A stretch of DNA of 64,000 nucleotides from Sabellastarte sp. h YS-2021 (Eukaryota > Annelida > Polychaeta > Sabellida > Sabellidae): assembly GCA_964017235.1 (NCBI GenBank), contig OZ024934.1, forward strand, positions 78,582,706-78,646,705. The letters run 5' to 3'. Positions 20,779-32,007 of the stretch are shown here, piece by piece. Both the position numbers and the translations under genes were made by a program. The notes under the pieces are model-generated. The model saw only the letters and a program-made list of their open reading frames with translations, was not told the DNA's origin and did not search any database. The stretch's first letter is position 1; each line of letters begins with the position of its first letter.

Positions 20779-21179
20779 GTTTGTGTATGGGAGAGCTTCC
20801 GGCTCCGCCGGCTCCGCCGGCTCCTGCGGCTCCGCCGGCTCCGCCGGCTCCGCATTTTGTTTTCCTTATAACTCTGTAACCGTTAGGCGGATTCTTTTCA
20901 AATTTGGCAGGTTTAGGCAGTAGCCCTGGGGAATTTTTTTGAATATGCTGCAGTGACATTTCAACCAATCAGAGAGGTCACATGACCAAAAATGTCTTTT
21001 TTCGATGGGGAAGCTTGTCCGGATGATAACTTGAAAGGAATTTTATCAATTCACCTGAAACTTGGCAAATACATTCATTCTATTAAAATCTGGAAATCAT
21101 TAGATTTTGGCATTGATTGGTCAAGAAATGGCCGAGTAATTAATGATTAATTAATCATTACGAATTTTCCAAATAAGGA
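20779..21179 (+). other. Head region of element c
   Basis: After the terminal hairpin, a 9-bp GC-rich repeat is followed by about 320 bp of apparently single-copy AT-rich DNA. No gene is seen. Confidence 0.55.
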
Positions 21180-22287
21180 AAACACAAAAATGCTTATATC
21201 TCGAAAACCGTGCTAGATAGAGCGATTTCGACGAAATTTTTGACCCGCAGGGTATCTCTGCGGAGTAGTTTTCCCAATTTTCAAAAAATTTTTCTCTCGC
21301 CCAAAATGGCGGCCATTTTGAATTTTCGAAATTTTCGCAAAAATTGCAAAACACAAAAATGCTTATATCTCAAAAACTGTGCTAGATAGAGCAATTTCGA
21401 CAAAATTTTTGACCCGCAGGATATCTCTGCAGAGTACTTTTCCCAATTTTCAAAAAATTTGTCTCGCCAAAAATGGCGGCCATTTTGAATTTTCGAAATT
21501 TTCGCAAAAATTGCAAAACACAAAAATGGTTATATCTCAAAAACCGTGCTAGATAGAGCGATTTCGACGAAATTTTTGACCCTCAGGGTATCTCTGCAGA
21601 GTAGTTATCCCAATTTTGAAAAAATTTTTGTCTCGCCAAAAATGGCGGCCATTTTGAATTTTCGAATTTTTCGCAAAAATTGCAAAACATAAAAATGGTT
21701 ATATCTCGAAAACCCTGCTAGATAGAGCGATTTCGACGAAATTTTTGACCCACAGGGTATATCTGCAGAGTAGCCATGCCAATTTTCAAAAAAAATTTGT
21801 CTCGCCAAAAATGGCGGCCATTTTGAATTTTCGAATTTTTCGCAAAAATTGCAAAACATAAAAATGCTTATATCTCAAAAACCCTGCTAGATAGAGAGAT
21901 TTCGACGAAATTTTTGACCCGCAGGGTATCTCTGCAGAGTAGCCATGCCAATTTTCAAAAAAAAATTTCTCGCAAAAAATGGCGGCCATTTTGAATTTTC
22001 AAATTTTTCGCAAAATTGCAAAACACAAAAATGCTTATATCTCGAAAACCGTGCTAGATAGAGCGATTTCGACGAAATTTTTGACCCACAGGGTATCTCT
22101 GCAGAGTAGCCGTGCCAATTTTCAAAAAAATTTTGTCTTGCCAAAAATGGCGGCCATTTTGAATTTTCGAATTTTTGCGCAAAAATTGCAAAACACAAAA
22201 ATGCTTATATTTCCAAAACCGTGCTACATAGAGCGATTTCGACGAAATTTTTTATCTTCAGGGTATCTCTGCAGAGCAGCTATCCCA
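21180..22287 (+). repeat. 168-bp tandem array (~6.6 units)
   Basis: TTATATCTCGAAAACCGTGC recurs at about 168-bp spacing (21195, 21364, 21531 and on). Each unit holds GATTTCGACGAAATTTTTGA, CAGGGTATCTCTGCAGAG and AAAATGGCGGCCATTTTGAA. It is a subfamily of the 169-bp satellite of element d, with which it shares the GGCGGCCATTTT block. It joins the 133-bp array at 22287. Confidence 0.9.
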
Positions 22288-23289
22288 AAGAGCTTTCACT
22301 TGGTGAAGTTTCAGACCCATAGCTAATTACTCACCTACTCAAAATGAGTAAATGCGAATTATCTCTAAAAGCATTGCAGATAGCCAATTTTTCTCAAATA
22401 ACTCATTCACCTACTTTTGAGAGAGCTTTCACTTGGTGAAGTTTCAGACCCATAGCTAATTACTCACCTACTCAAAATGAGTAAATGCGAATTATCTCTA
22501 AAAGTATTGCAGATAGCCAATTTTTGTCAAATTAATCATTCACCTACTTTTGGGAGAGCTTTCACTTGGTGAAGTTTCAGACCCATAGCTAATTACTCAC
22601 CTACTCAAAATGAGTAAATGCGAATTATCTCTAAAAGTATTGCAGATAGCCAATTTTTCTCAAATAACTCATTCACCTACTTTTGGGAGAACTTTCACTC
22701 TGTGAAGTTTCAGACCCATAGCTAATTAGTCACCTACTCAAAATGAGTAAATGCGAATTATCTCTAAAAGTATTGCAGATAGCCAATTTTTCTCAAATAA
22801 CTCATTCACCTACTTTTGGGAGAGCTTTCACTCTGTGAAGTTTCAGACCCATAGCTAATTACTCACCTACTCAAAATGAGTAAATGCGAATTATCTCTAA
22901 AAGTATTGCAGATAGCCAATTTTTCTCAAATAACTCATTCACCTACTTTTGGGAGAGCTTTCACTTGGTGAAGTTTCAGACCCATAGCTAATTACTCACC
23001 TACTCAAAATGAGTAAATGCGAATTATCTCATAAAGTATTGCAGATAGCCAATTTTTGTCAAATTAATCATTCACCTACTTTTGGGAGAGCTTTCACTTG
23101 GTGAAGTTTCAGACCCATAGCTAATTACTCACCTACTCAAAATGAGTAAATGCGAATTATCTCTAAAAGTATTGCAGATAGCCAATTTTTCTCAAATAAC
23201 TCATTCACCTACTTTTGGGAGAGCTTTCACTCTGTGAAGTTTCAGACCCATAGCTAATTACTCACCTACTCAAAATGAGTAAATGCGAA
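22288..23289 (+). repeat. 133-bp tandem array, copy 2a (~7.5 units)
   Basis: The same unit as at 18096-19362, but more homogeneous. It is cut at GCGAA (23289) by element d and resumes at 29909. Without the insert the junction reads as a perfect unit. Confidence 0.9.
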
Positions 23290-23734
23290 TTATGTCCACC
23301 CCCCTGGGGGGTGGATATATTATTTTTGCTTTTTTCGCCGTCCGATGTCCGATGTCCGGCGTCCGGCGTCCGGCGTCCGATGTCCGGCGTCACGCATGGT
23401 TTCCGCTCATTTAAAGGAAAAGTATTAGAGCTATTGTCACCAAATTTGGTATGCAGGCTTATTGGGTCAGTAGCTTGCTTGGGATTGCTTTTGGCTGTTG
23501 TACCTCTTTTGCTTACTGAGTAATACTTAAGTACAGCTATTTTCAGTACCCATTGGTTTCCGTGCATTTAAGCCAAAATAATTAAAGATATTTTACTACA
23601 ATTTTGAATACAAGATTGTTATGTCCATAGCTCGCTTGGTATTGCATTTGGGACTGATAGCTTTGTCAGTACATGAGTAATAGCCATTTAGGTACTTCAT
23701 TGTGTATTTTCAGTACTACTTTTGAGTAATTTGC

Positions 23735-26700
23735 TAATATCTCAGAAACCGTGTGAGATAGAGCGATTTCGTCGAAATTTTCGACCCACAGGGTATTTAA
23801 GGAATGTAATATTTGCAATTTTCAAAAAATTTTCCCCTCCCCAAAAATGGCGGCCATTTTGAATTTTCGAATTTTTGCCAAAAATGGCAAAACACAAATT
23901 TGCTTCTATCTCCTTAACCGTGCGAGATAGAGCGATTTCGTCGAAATTTTCGACCCACAGGGTATCTAAGGAATGCAATCTTTGCAATTTTCAAAAAAAT
24001 TTTCCCCTCCCCAAAAATGGCGGCCATTTTGAATTTTCGAATTTTTGCCAAAAATGGCAAAACACCAATCTGCTTCTATCTCCTTAACCGTGCGAGATAG
24101 AGCGATTTCGTCAAAATTTTCGACCCACAGGGTATCTGAGCATTGTACTCTTGGTAATTTTAAAAAAATTTTCCCCTCCCCAAAAATGGCGGCCATTTTG
24201 AATTTTCGAATTTTTGCCAAAAATGGCAAAACACAAATTTGCTTCTATCTCCTTAACCGTGCCAGATAGAGCGATTTCGTCAAAATTTTCGACCCACAGG
24301 GTATCTGAGCATTGTGCTCTTGGTAATTTTTACAAAATTTTCCCCTCCCCAAAAATGGCGGCCATTTTGAATTTTCGAATTTTTGCCAAAAATGACAAAA
24401 CACTAATTTGCTTCTATCTCCTTAACCGTGCGAGATAGAGCGATTTCGTCGAAATTTTCGACCCACAGGGTATCTGAGCATTGTGCTCTTGGTAATTTTC
24501 CAAAAATTTTCCCCTCCCCAAAAATGGCGGCCATTTTGAATTTTCGAATTTTTGCCAAAAATGGCAAAACACTAATTTGCTTCTATCTCCTTAACCGTGC
24601 GAGATAGAGCGATTTCGTCGAAATTTTCGACCCACAGGGTATCTAAGGAATGCAATCTTTGCAATTTTCCAAAAATTTTCCCCTCCCCAAAAATGGCGGC
24701 CATTTTGAATTTTCGAATTTTTGCCAAAAATGGCAAAACACAAATTTCCTTCTATCTCCTTAACCGTGCCAGATAGAGCGATTTCGTCAAAATTTTCGAC
24801 CCACAGGGTATCTGAGCATTGTACTCTTGGTAATTTAAAAAAAATTTTCCCCACCCCAAAAATGGCGGCCATTTTGAATTTTTGAATTTTTGCCAAAAAT
24901 GGCAAAACACAAATTTGCTTCTATCTCCTTAACCGTGCCAGATAGAGCGATTTCGTCAAAATTTTCGACCCACAAGGTATCTAAGGAATGCAATCTTTGC
25001 AATTTTCCAAAAATTTTCCCCTCCCCAAAAATGGCGGCCATTTTGAATTTTCGAATTTTTGCCAAAAATGGCAAAACACAAATTTCCTCCTATCTCCTTA
25101 ACCGTGCCAGATAGAGCGATTTCGTCAAAATTTTCGACCCACAGGGTATCTGAGCATTGTACTCTTTGCAATTTTCCAAAAATTTTCCCCTCCCCAAAAA
25201 TGGCGGCCATTTTGAATTTTCGAATTTTTGCCAAAAATGGCAAAACACTAATTTGCTTCTATCTCCTTAACCGTGCGAGATAGAGCGATTTCGTCGAAAT
25301 TTTCGACCCACAGGGTAACTAAGGAATGCAATCTTTGCAATTTTCCAAAAATTTTCCCCTCCCCAAAAAATGGCGGCCATTTTGAATTTTCGAATTTTTG
25401 CCAAAAATGGCAAAACACAAATTTGCTTCTATCTCCTTAACCGTGCGAGATAGAGCGATTTCGTCGAAATTTTCGACCCACAGGGTATCTAAGGAATGCA
25501 ATCTTTGCAATTTTCAAAAAAATTTTCCCCTCCCCAAAAATGGCGGCCATTTTGAATTTTCGAATTTTTGCCAAAAATGGCAAAACACCAATCTGCTTCT
25601 ATCTCCTTAACCGTGCGAGATAGAGCGATTTCGTCAAAATTTTCGACCCACAGGGTATCTGAGCATTGTACTCTTGGTAATTTTAAAAAAATTTTCCCCT
25701 CCCCAAAAATGGCGGCCATTTTGAATTTTCGAATTTTTGCCAAAAATGGCAAAACACAAATTTGCTTCTATCTCCTTAACCGTGCCAGATAGAGCGATTT
25801 CGTCAAAATTTTCGACCCACAGGGTATCTGAGCATTGTGCTCTTGGTAATTTTTACAAAATTTTCCCCTCCCCAAAAATGGCGGCCATTTTGAATTTTCG
25901 AATTTTTGCCAAAAATGACAAAACACTAATTTGCTTCTATCTCCTTAACCGTGCGAGATAGAGCGATTTCGTCGAAATTTTCGACCCACAGGGTATCTGA
26001 GCATTGTGCTCTTGGTAATTTTCCAAAAATTTTCCCCTCCCCAAAAATGGCGGCCATTTTGAATTTTCGAATTTTTGCCAAAAATGGCAAAACACTAATT
26101 TGCTTCTATCTCCTTAACCGTGCGAGATAGAGCGATTTCGTCGAAATTTTCGACCCACAGGGTATCTAAGGAATGCAATCTTTGCAATTTTCCAAAAATT
26201 TTCCCCTCCCCAAAAATGGCGGCCATTTTGAATTTTCGAATTTTTGCCAAAAATGGCAAAACACAAATTTGCTTCTATCTCCTTAACCGTGCCAGATAGA
26301 GCGATTTCGTCAAAATTTTCGACCCACAGGGTATCTGAGCATTGTACTCTTGGTAATTTAAAAAAAATTTTCCCCACCCCAAAAATGGCGGCCATTTTGA
26401 ATTTTTGAATTTTTGCCAAAAATGGCAAAACACAAATTTGCTTCTATCTCCTTAACCGTGCCAGATAGAGCGATTTCGTCAAAATTTTCGACCCACAGGG
26501 TATCTAAGGAATGCAATCTTTGCAATTTTCCAAAAATTTTCCCCTCCCCAAAAATGGCGGCCATTTTGAATTTTCGAATTTTTGCCAAAAATGGCAAAAC
26601 ACAAATTTCCTCCTATCTCCTTAACCGTGCCAGATAGAGCGATTTCGTCAAAATTTTCGACCCACAGGGTATCTGAGCATTGTACTCTTTGCAATTTTCC

Positions 26701-29690
26701 AAAAATTTTCCCCTCCCCAAAAATGGCGGCCATTTTGAATTTTCGAATTTTTGCCAAAAATGGCAAAACACTAATTTGCTTCTATCTCCTTAACCGTGCG
26801 AGATAGAGCGATTTCGTCGAAATTTTCGACCCACAGGGTAACTAAGGAATGCAATCTTTGCAATTTTCCAAAAATTTTCCCCTCCCCAAAAATGGCGGCC
26901 ATTTTGAATTTTCAAATTTTTGCCAAAAATGGCAAAACACAAATTTCCTTCTATCTCCTTAACCGTGCGAGATAGAGCGATTTCGTCAAAATTTTCGACC
27001 CACAGGGTATCTGAGCATTGTACTCTTGGCAATTTTTAAAAAAATTTCCCCTCCCCAAATATGGCGGCCATTTTGAATTTTCGAATTTTTGCCAAAAATG
27101 GCAAAACACTAATTTGCTTCTATCTCCTTAACCGTGCGAGATAGAGTGATTTCGTCGAAATTTTCGACCCACAGGGTATCTAAGGAATGCAATCTTTGCA
27201 ATTTTCCAAAAATTTTCCCCTCCCCAAAAATGGCGGCTATTTTGAATTTTCGAATTTTTGCCAAAAATGGCAAAACACAAATTTCCTTCTATCTCCTTAA
27301 CCGTGCGAGATAGAGCGATTTCGTCGAAATTTTCGACCCACAGGGTATCTAAGGAATGCAATCTTTGCAATTTTCAAAAAATTTTCCCCTCCCCAAAAAT
27401 GGCGGCCATTTTGAATTTTCGAATTTTTGCCAAAAATGGCAAAACACCAATCTGCTTCTATCTCCTTAACCGTGCGAGATAGAGCGATTTCGTCAAAATT
27501 TTCGACCCACAGGGCATCTGAGCATTGTACTCTTGGTAATTTTTAAAAAATTTTCCCCTCCCCAAAAATGGCGGCCATTTTGAATTTTTGCCAAAAATGG
27601 CAAAACACAAATTTCCTCCTATCTCCTTAACCGTGCCAGATAGAGCGATTTCGTCAAAATTTTCGACCCACAGGGTATCTGAGCATTGTGCTCTTGGTAA
27701 TTTTTACAAAATTTTCCCCTCCCCAAAAATGGCGGCCATTTTGAATTTTCGAATTTTTGCCAAAAATGACAAAACACTAATTTGCTTCTATCTCCTTAAC
27801 CGTGCGAGATAGAGCGATTTCGTCGAAATTTTCGACCCACAGGGTATCTGAGCATTGTGCTCTTGGTAATTTTCCAAAAATTTTCCCCTCCCCAAAAATG
27901 GCGGCCATTTTGAATTTTCGAATTTTTGCCAAAAATGGCAAAACACTAATTTGCTTCTATCTCCTTAACCGTGCGAGATAGAGCGATTTCGTCGAAATTT
28001 TCGACCCACAGGGTATCTAAGGAATGCAATCTTTGCAATTTTCCAAAAATTTTCCCCTCCCCAAAAATGGCGGCCATTTTGAATTTTCGAATTTTTGCCA
28101 AAAATGGCAAAACACAAATTTGCTTCTATCTCCTTAACCGTGCCAGATAGAGCGATTTCGTCAAAATTTTCGACTCACAGGGTATCTGAGCATTGTACTC
28201 TTGGTAATTTAAAAAAAATTTTCCCCTCCCCAAAAATGGCGGCCATTTTGAATTTTCGAATTTTTGCCAAAAATGGCAAAACACAAATTTCCTCCTATCT
28301 CCTTAACCGTGCCAGATAGAGCGATTTCGTCAAAATTTTCGACCCACAGGGTATCTGAGCATTGTACTCTTGGTAATTTTTAAAAAATTTTCCCCTCCCC
28401 AAAAATGGCGGCCATTTGAATTTTCGAATTGTTGCCAAAAATGGCAAAACACTAATTTGCTTCTATCTCCTTAACCGTGCGAGATAGAGTGATTTCGTCG
28501 AAATTTTCGACCCACAGGGTATCTAAGGAATGCAATCTTTGCAATTTTCCAAAAATTTTCCCCTCCCCAAAAATGGCGGCCATTTTGAATTTTCGAATTT
28601 TTGCCAAAAATGGTAAAACACAAATTTGCTTCTATCTCCTTAACCGTGCGAGATAGAGCGATTTCGTCGAAATTTTCGACCCACAGGGTATCTAAGGAAT
28701 GCAATCTTTGCAATTTTCCAACAAATTTTCCCCTCCCCAAAAATGGCAGCCATTTTGAATTTTCGAATTTTTGCCAAAAATGGCAAAACACAAATTTGCT
28801 TCTATCTCCTTAACCGTGCGAGATAGAGCGATTTCGTCGAAATTTTCGACCCACAGGGTATTTAAGGAATGCAATCTTTGCAATTTTCCAAAAAATTTTC
28901 CCCTCCCCAAAAATGGCAGCCATTTTGAATTTTCGAATTTTTGCCAAAAATGGCAAAACACAAATTTGCTTCTATCTCCTTAACCGTGCGAGATAGAGCG
29001 ATTTCGTCGAAATTTTCGACCCACAGGGTATCGAAGAAATGCAATCTTTGCAATTTTCCGAAAAATTTTCCCCTCCCCAAAAATGGCGGCCATTTTGAAT
29101 TTTCGAATTTTTGCCAAAAATGGCAAAACACAAATTTGCTTCTATCTCCTTAACCGTGCGAGATAGATCGATTTCATCAAAATTTTCGACCCACAGGTAT
29201 TTCAGCATTGTATTCTTGGCAATTTAAAAAAAAATTTCCCGTCCCCTAAAATGGCGGCCATTTTGAATTTTCAAATTTTTGTCAAAAATGGCAAAACACA
29301 AATTTGCTTCTATCTCCTTAACCATGCGAGATAGAGCGATTTCGTCGAAATTTTCAACCCACAGGGTATCTAAGGAATGTAATCTTTGCAATTTTCAAAA
29401 AATTTTCCCCTCCCCAAAAATGGCAGCCATTTTGAATTTTCGAATTTTTGCCCAAAATGGAAAAACACAAACTGGCCTTAACCGTGCAAAATAGAGTTAT
29501 TTCGTTGAAATTTTCGACCCATAGGGTATCTAAAAAATGTACTCTTGGCAATTTTCAAAAAAATTTCCTTTTCCCAAAAATGGCGGCCATTTTGAATTTT
29601 CAAATTTTTGCCAAAAATAGAAAAACAGGAATTTGCTTCTATCTTCTTAACCGTGCCAGATAGAGTGATTTCGTCAAAATTTTCAACCCA
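23735..29690 (+). repeat. 169-bp satellite array (~35 units) with higher-order repeat
   Basis: The unit contains CTATCTCCTTAACCGTGCGA, GATAGAGCGATTTCGTC, CGACCCACAGGGTATCT, AAAATGGCGGCCATTTTGAA and TTGCCAAAAATGGCAA. Two variants alternate after GTATCT: AAGGAATGCAATCTTTGC and GAGCATTGTACTCTTGG. A block of nine units (1523 bp) is repeated almost exactly: 23875 onward equals 25398 onward, through about 26800. A further related block lies at 27600-28200. CpG dinucleotides are retained. The short open frames on both strands (70-106 codons) are by-products of the repeat and not genes. Confidence 0.93.
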
Positions 29691-29908
29691 ACCAATGCAA
29701 AAAGGCATGAAGCTGAAATAATTTACATCTACACTAACAAATATTTAAGCATCATTGATATATTTTACAAATGAAACAGGGTCTTGTAAGACTACTGTAC
29801 AATTTGGGCAAAAGGTTCATGGGTGGACATTACACATGATAATGTGTGTTCTTCTATGCTATCCTGTTTCTATTCGCATCTACTATCAACAGGGCGGCCA
29901 ATTTCTAG
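29691..29908 (+). repeat. Conserved 3' tail of element d
   Basis: Nearly the same 220 bp occurs at 38010-38236, starting at ACCAATGCAAAAAGGCATGA and ending TTTCTRG. It includes CACAT-GATA-ATGTG and the arms CCTGTT/AACAGG near the terminus. It marks the 3' end shared by elements d and f. Confidence 0.85.
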
Positions 29909-30912
29909 TTATCTCTAAAAGTATTGCAGATAGCCAATTTTTCTCAAATAACTCATTCACCTACTTTTGGGAGAGCTTTCACTTGGTGAAGTTTCAGACC
30001 CATAGCTAATTACTCACCTACTCAAAATGAGTAAATGCGAATTATCTCTAAAATTATTGCAGATAGCCAATTTTTCTCAAATTAATCATTCACCTACTTT
30101 TGGGAGAGCTTTCACTTGGTGAAGTTTCAGACCCATAGCTAATTATTCGTCTACTCAAAATGAGTAAATGCGAATTATCTCTAAAAGTATTGCAGATAGC
30201 CAATTTTTCTCAAATAACTCATTCACCTACTTTTGGGAGAGCTTTCACTTGGTGAAGTTTCAGACCCATAGCTAATTACTCACCTACTCAAAATGAGTAA
30301 ATGCGAATTATCTCTAAAAGTATTGCAGATAGCCAATTTTTCTCAAATAACTCATTCACCTACTTTTGGCAGAGCTTTCACTTGGTGAAGTTTCAGACCC
30401 ATAGCTAATTATTCACCTACTCAAAGTGAGTAAATGTGAATTATCTCTAAAAGTATTGCAGATAGCCAATTTTTCTCAAATAACTCATTCACCTACTTTT
30501 GGGAGAGCTTTCACTTGGTGAAGTTTCAGACCCATAGCTATTTATTCACCTACTCAAAATGAGTAAATGCTAATTATCTGTAAAAGTATTGCGGATACCC
30601 AATTTTTATCAAATACTCATTCATCTACTTGTGGGAGAGCTTTCACATGGTGAAGTTTCAGACCCATAGCTAATTACTCACCTACTCAAAATGAGTAAAT
30701 GCGAATTATCTCTAAAAGTATTGCAGATAGCCACTTTTTCTCAAATAACTCATTCACCTACTTTTGGGAGAGCTTTCACTTGGTGAAGTTTCAGACCCAT
30801 AGATAATTATTCACCTACTCAAAATGAGTAAATGTGAATTATCTCTTAATAGTATTGCAGATAGCCAATTTTTCTCAAATAACTCATTCACCTACTTTTG
30901 GAAGACCTTTCA
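29909..30912 (+). repeat. 133-bp tandem array, copy 2b (~7.5 units)
   Basis: Continuation of the array broken at 23289. Later units are more diverged than the first ones. It ends at GGAAGACCTTTCACACACG. Confidence 0.88.
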
Positions 30913-31260
30913 CACACGAAAATGAAAAATTGTGAATATCTCCGAAAAGCTATTTCTTCTGCTTTAATGCTCGGCGGGAGATACACACCACGGCAGTGGT
31001 CTTGACAAAAATTTTTGTCTCCCCAAAAATGGTGGCCATTTTGAATTTTCAAAGTTTTTGCAAAACACAAAAATGCTTATATCTCGAAAACTGTTCTATA
31101 TGGAGCGAACTCAACAAAATTTTGGACCTGCTGGGTATCTCTGCAGAGTAGCCATGCCAATTTTCAAAATATTTTTGTCTCGCCAAATATAGCGGACATT
31201 TTTAATTTTTTTATTTTTTGCAAAACACAAAAATGCTTATATCTTGAAAACCGTGCTAGA
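30913..31260 (+). repeat. Diverged 168-bp type units
   Basis: Two decayed units of the family at 21180 (AAAATGGTGGCCATTTTGAA, TTATATCTCGAAAACTGTTC, GGGTATCTCTGCAGAGTAGC). They place 168-type sequence on both sides of the 133-bp array within element c. Confidence 0.75.
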
Positions 31261-31418
31261 TAGAGCAGACTGCGCTGACTTTGGTTGCCACAACAGTATA
31301 AGGCTAGAAACGAAGCATTTTCTTAATACTTTAGCACTCACCTTTATATCCTTTTCGGGACACTTTGTTTTTGCTATGCAAAAACATTATCTTTTTTTTT
31401 TTGCGAGCGATCCTCTAG

Positions 31419-31615
31419 TTAGATTTTGGGAGTGATCTGGATCATCTGGATCCAGTCTGCCGGATGTGTTTATGTACAAGATAAATCAAAAACTTATGGA
31501 CAGATTTTGATGAAATTTTCAGGATATGTCTGAAAAGGTAAAAGGATGAAATGATTGAATTTTGGAAGTGATCCGGATCACTATATGGATCTTCTGGATC
31601 CATGAAATGTAATTT
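31419..31615 (+). repeat. Dimeric ~280-bp GGATCC-rich repeat, segment 3
   Basis: Resumes exactly where segment 2 stopped (…CAAGTAA|TTAGATTTTGGG). It is broken again after GTAATTT (31615) by element e. Confidence 0.88.
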
Positions 31616-31685
31616 TTATGTCAGCTGACTTGTCAGTCAGCTGACATTATGTCGTCACTCTGCGGCGTGGGCGTACGCGTACGCG

Positions 31686-32007
31686 TGAACAACTTCTCCT
31701 CCAAAACTACAAGGCCTAGAGACGTGCTGTTTTTTTTAAAAGATACCTTATCTATCGAGGATGAAAAATTGTTCAAGGCATGCAAATCTGTCTGTTCGTC
31801 TGTTTGCTAGAGACATTACAAGGGGGGTACCCCCACCAAAAGTGTGAAAATTTCAACACTTAATCACAATTTTCTCAGTGACTATTGCAGGGATTTCTCT
31901 CATATCTTGCATATATGTACTAGGCCAGAGGTAGATTCTCTTGTGTGAGTATGAGACCTGGATCTGTCTTACTTTTTTTTTAATAATTTTTTTTAATAAT
32001 TTTTAAT
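31686..32007 (+). other. Head region of element e
   Basis: About 320 bp of single-copy sequence between the GC-rich head and the 155-bp array. A T-rich run lies at 31971-32007. No gene is seen. Confidence 0.5.

Larger units (their letters stand above)
23290..29908 (+). mobile_element. Hairpin-headed Helitron-like element d, 6.6 kb
   Basis: The 5' end TTATGTCCACC has hairpin arms 23295-23304 and 23306-23315. ATATTATTTTTGCTTTTT and a GTCCGGCGTCCG repeat (23339-23390) follow. About 350 bp of single-copy DNA lead into about 35 units of a 169-bp satellite and a 218-bp unique tail (29691-29908) ending CTAG. The 133-bp array reads GCGAA|TTATCTCT when the element is removed, an exact consensus with no duplication. 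The element at 36657-38236 has the same head and tail but only about six satellite units. Confidence 0.85.
20755..31418 (+). mobile_element. Hairpin-headed Helitron-like element c, 10.7 kb with nested element
   Basis: The 5' end TTAAGCGTCCC has hairpin arms 20757-20765 and 20770-20778 around a GCAA tetraloop. A GGCTCCGCC short-repeat run (about 20803-20852) follows. Then come a 168-bp array, a 133-bp array split by nested element d (23290-29908), and a decayed 168-bp-type end. Near the 3' terminus are arms TTTTTGC/GCAAAAA (31367-31383), a T-run and CTAG (31415-31418). Excision joins CAAGTAA to TTAGATTTTGGG, which matches the paralogous CAAGTGATTAGATTTTGGG near 19911. No target duplication and no protein. 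Confidence 0.8.

Noticed and set aside
20784-20968. Gly/Ala-rich minus-strand frame (GAGGAGGAAGAGGAGGAG)
   Set aside because: Arises from the GGCTCCGCC micro-repeat in the head of element c.
23735-29690. Dozens of 70-106 codon frames on both strands (e.g. starting MPKMAKHKF or MPFLAKIRKF)
   Set aside because: They repeat with the 169-bp satellite, whose length is not a multiple of three, and exist on both strands. They are by-products of the repeat.
23735-29690. Centromeric alpha-like satellite
   Set aside because: Unit length and higher-order structure are reminiscent, but the array lies inside a bounded mobile element with its own ends and is only 6 kb.
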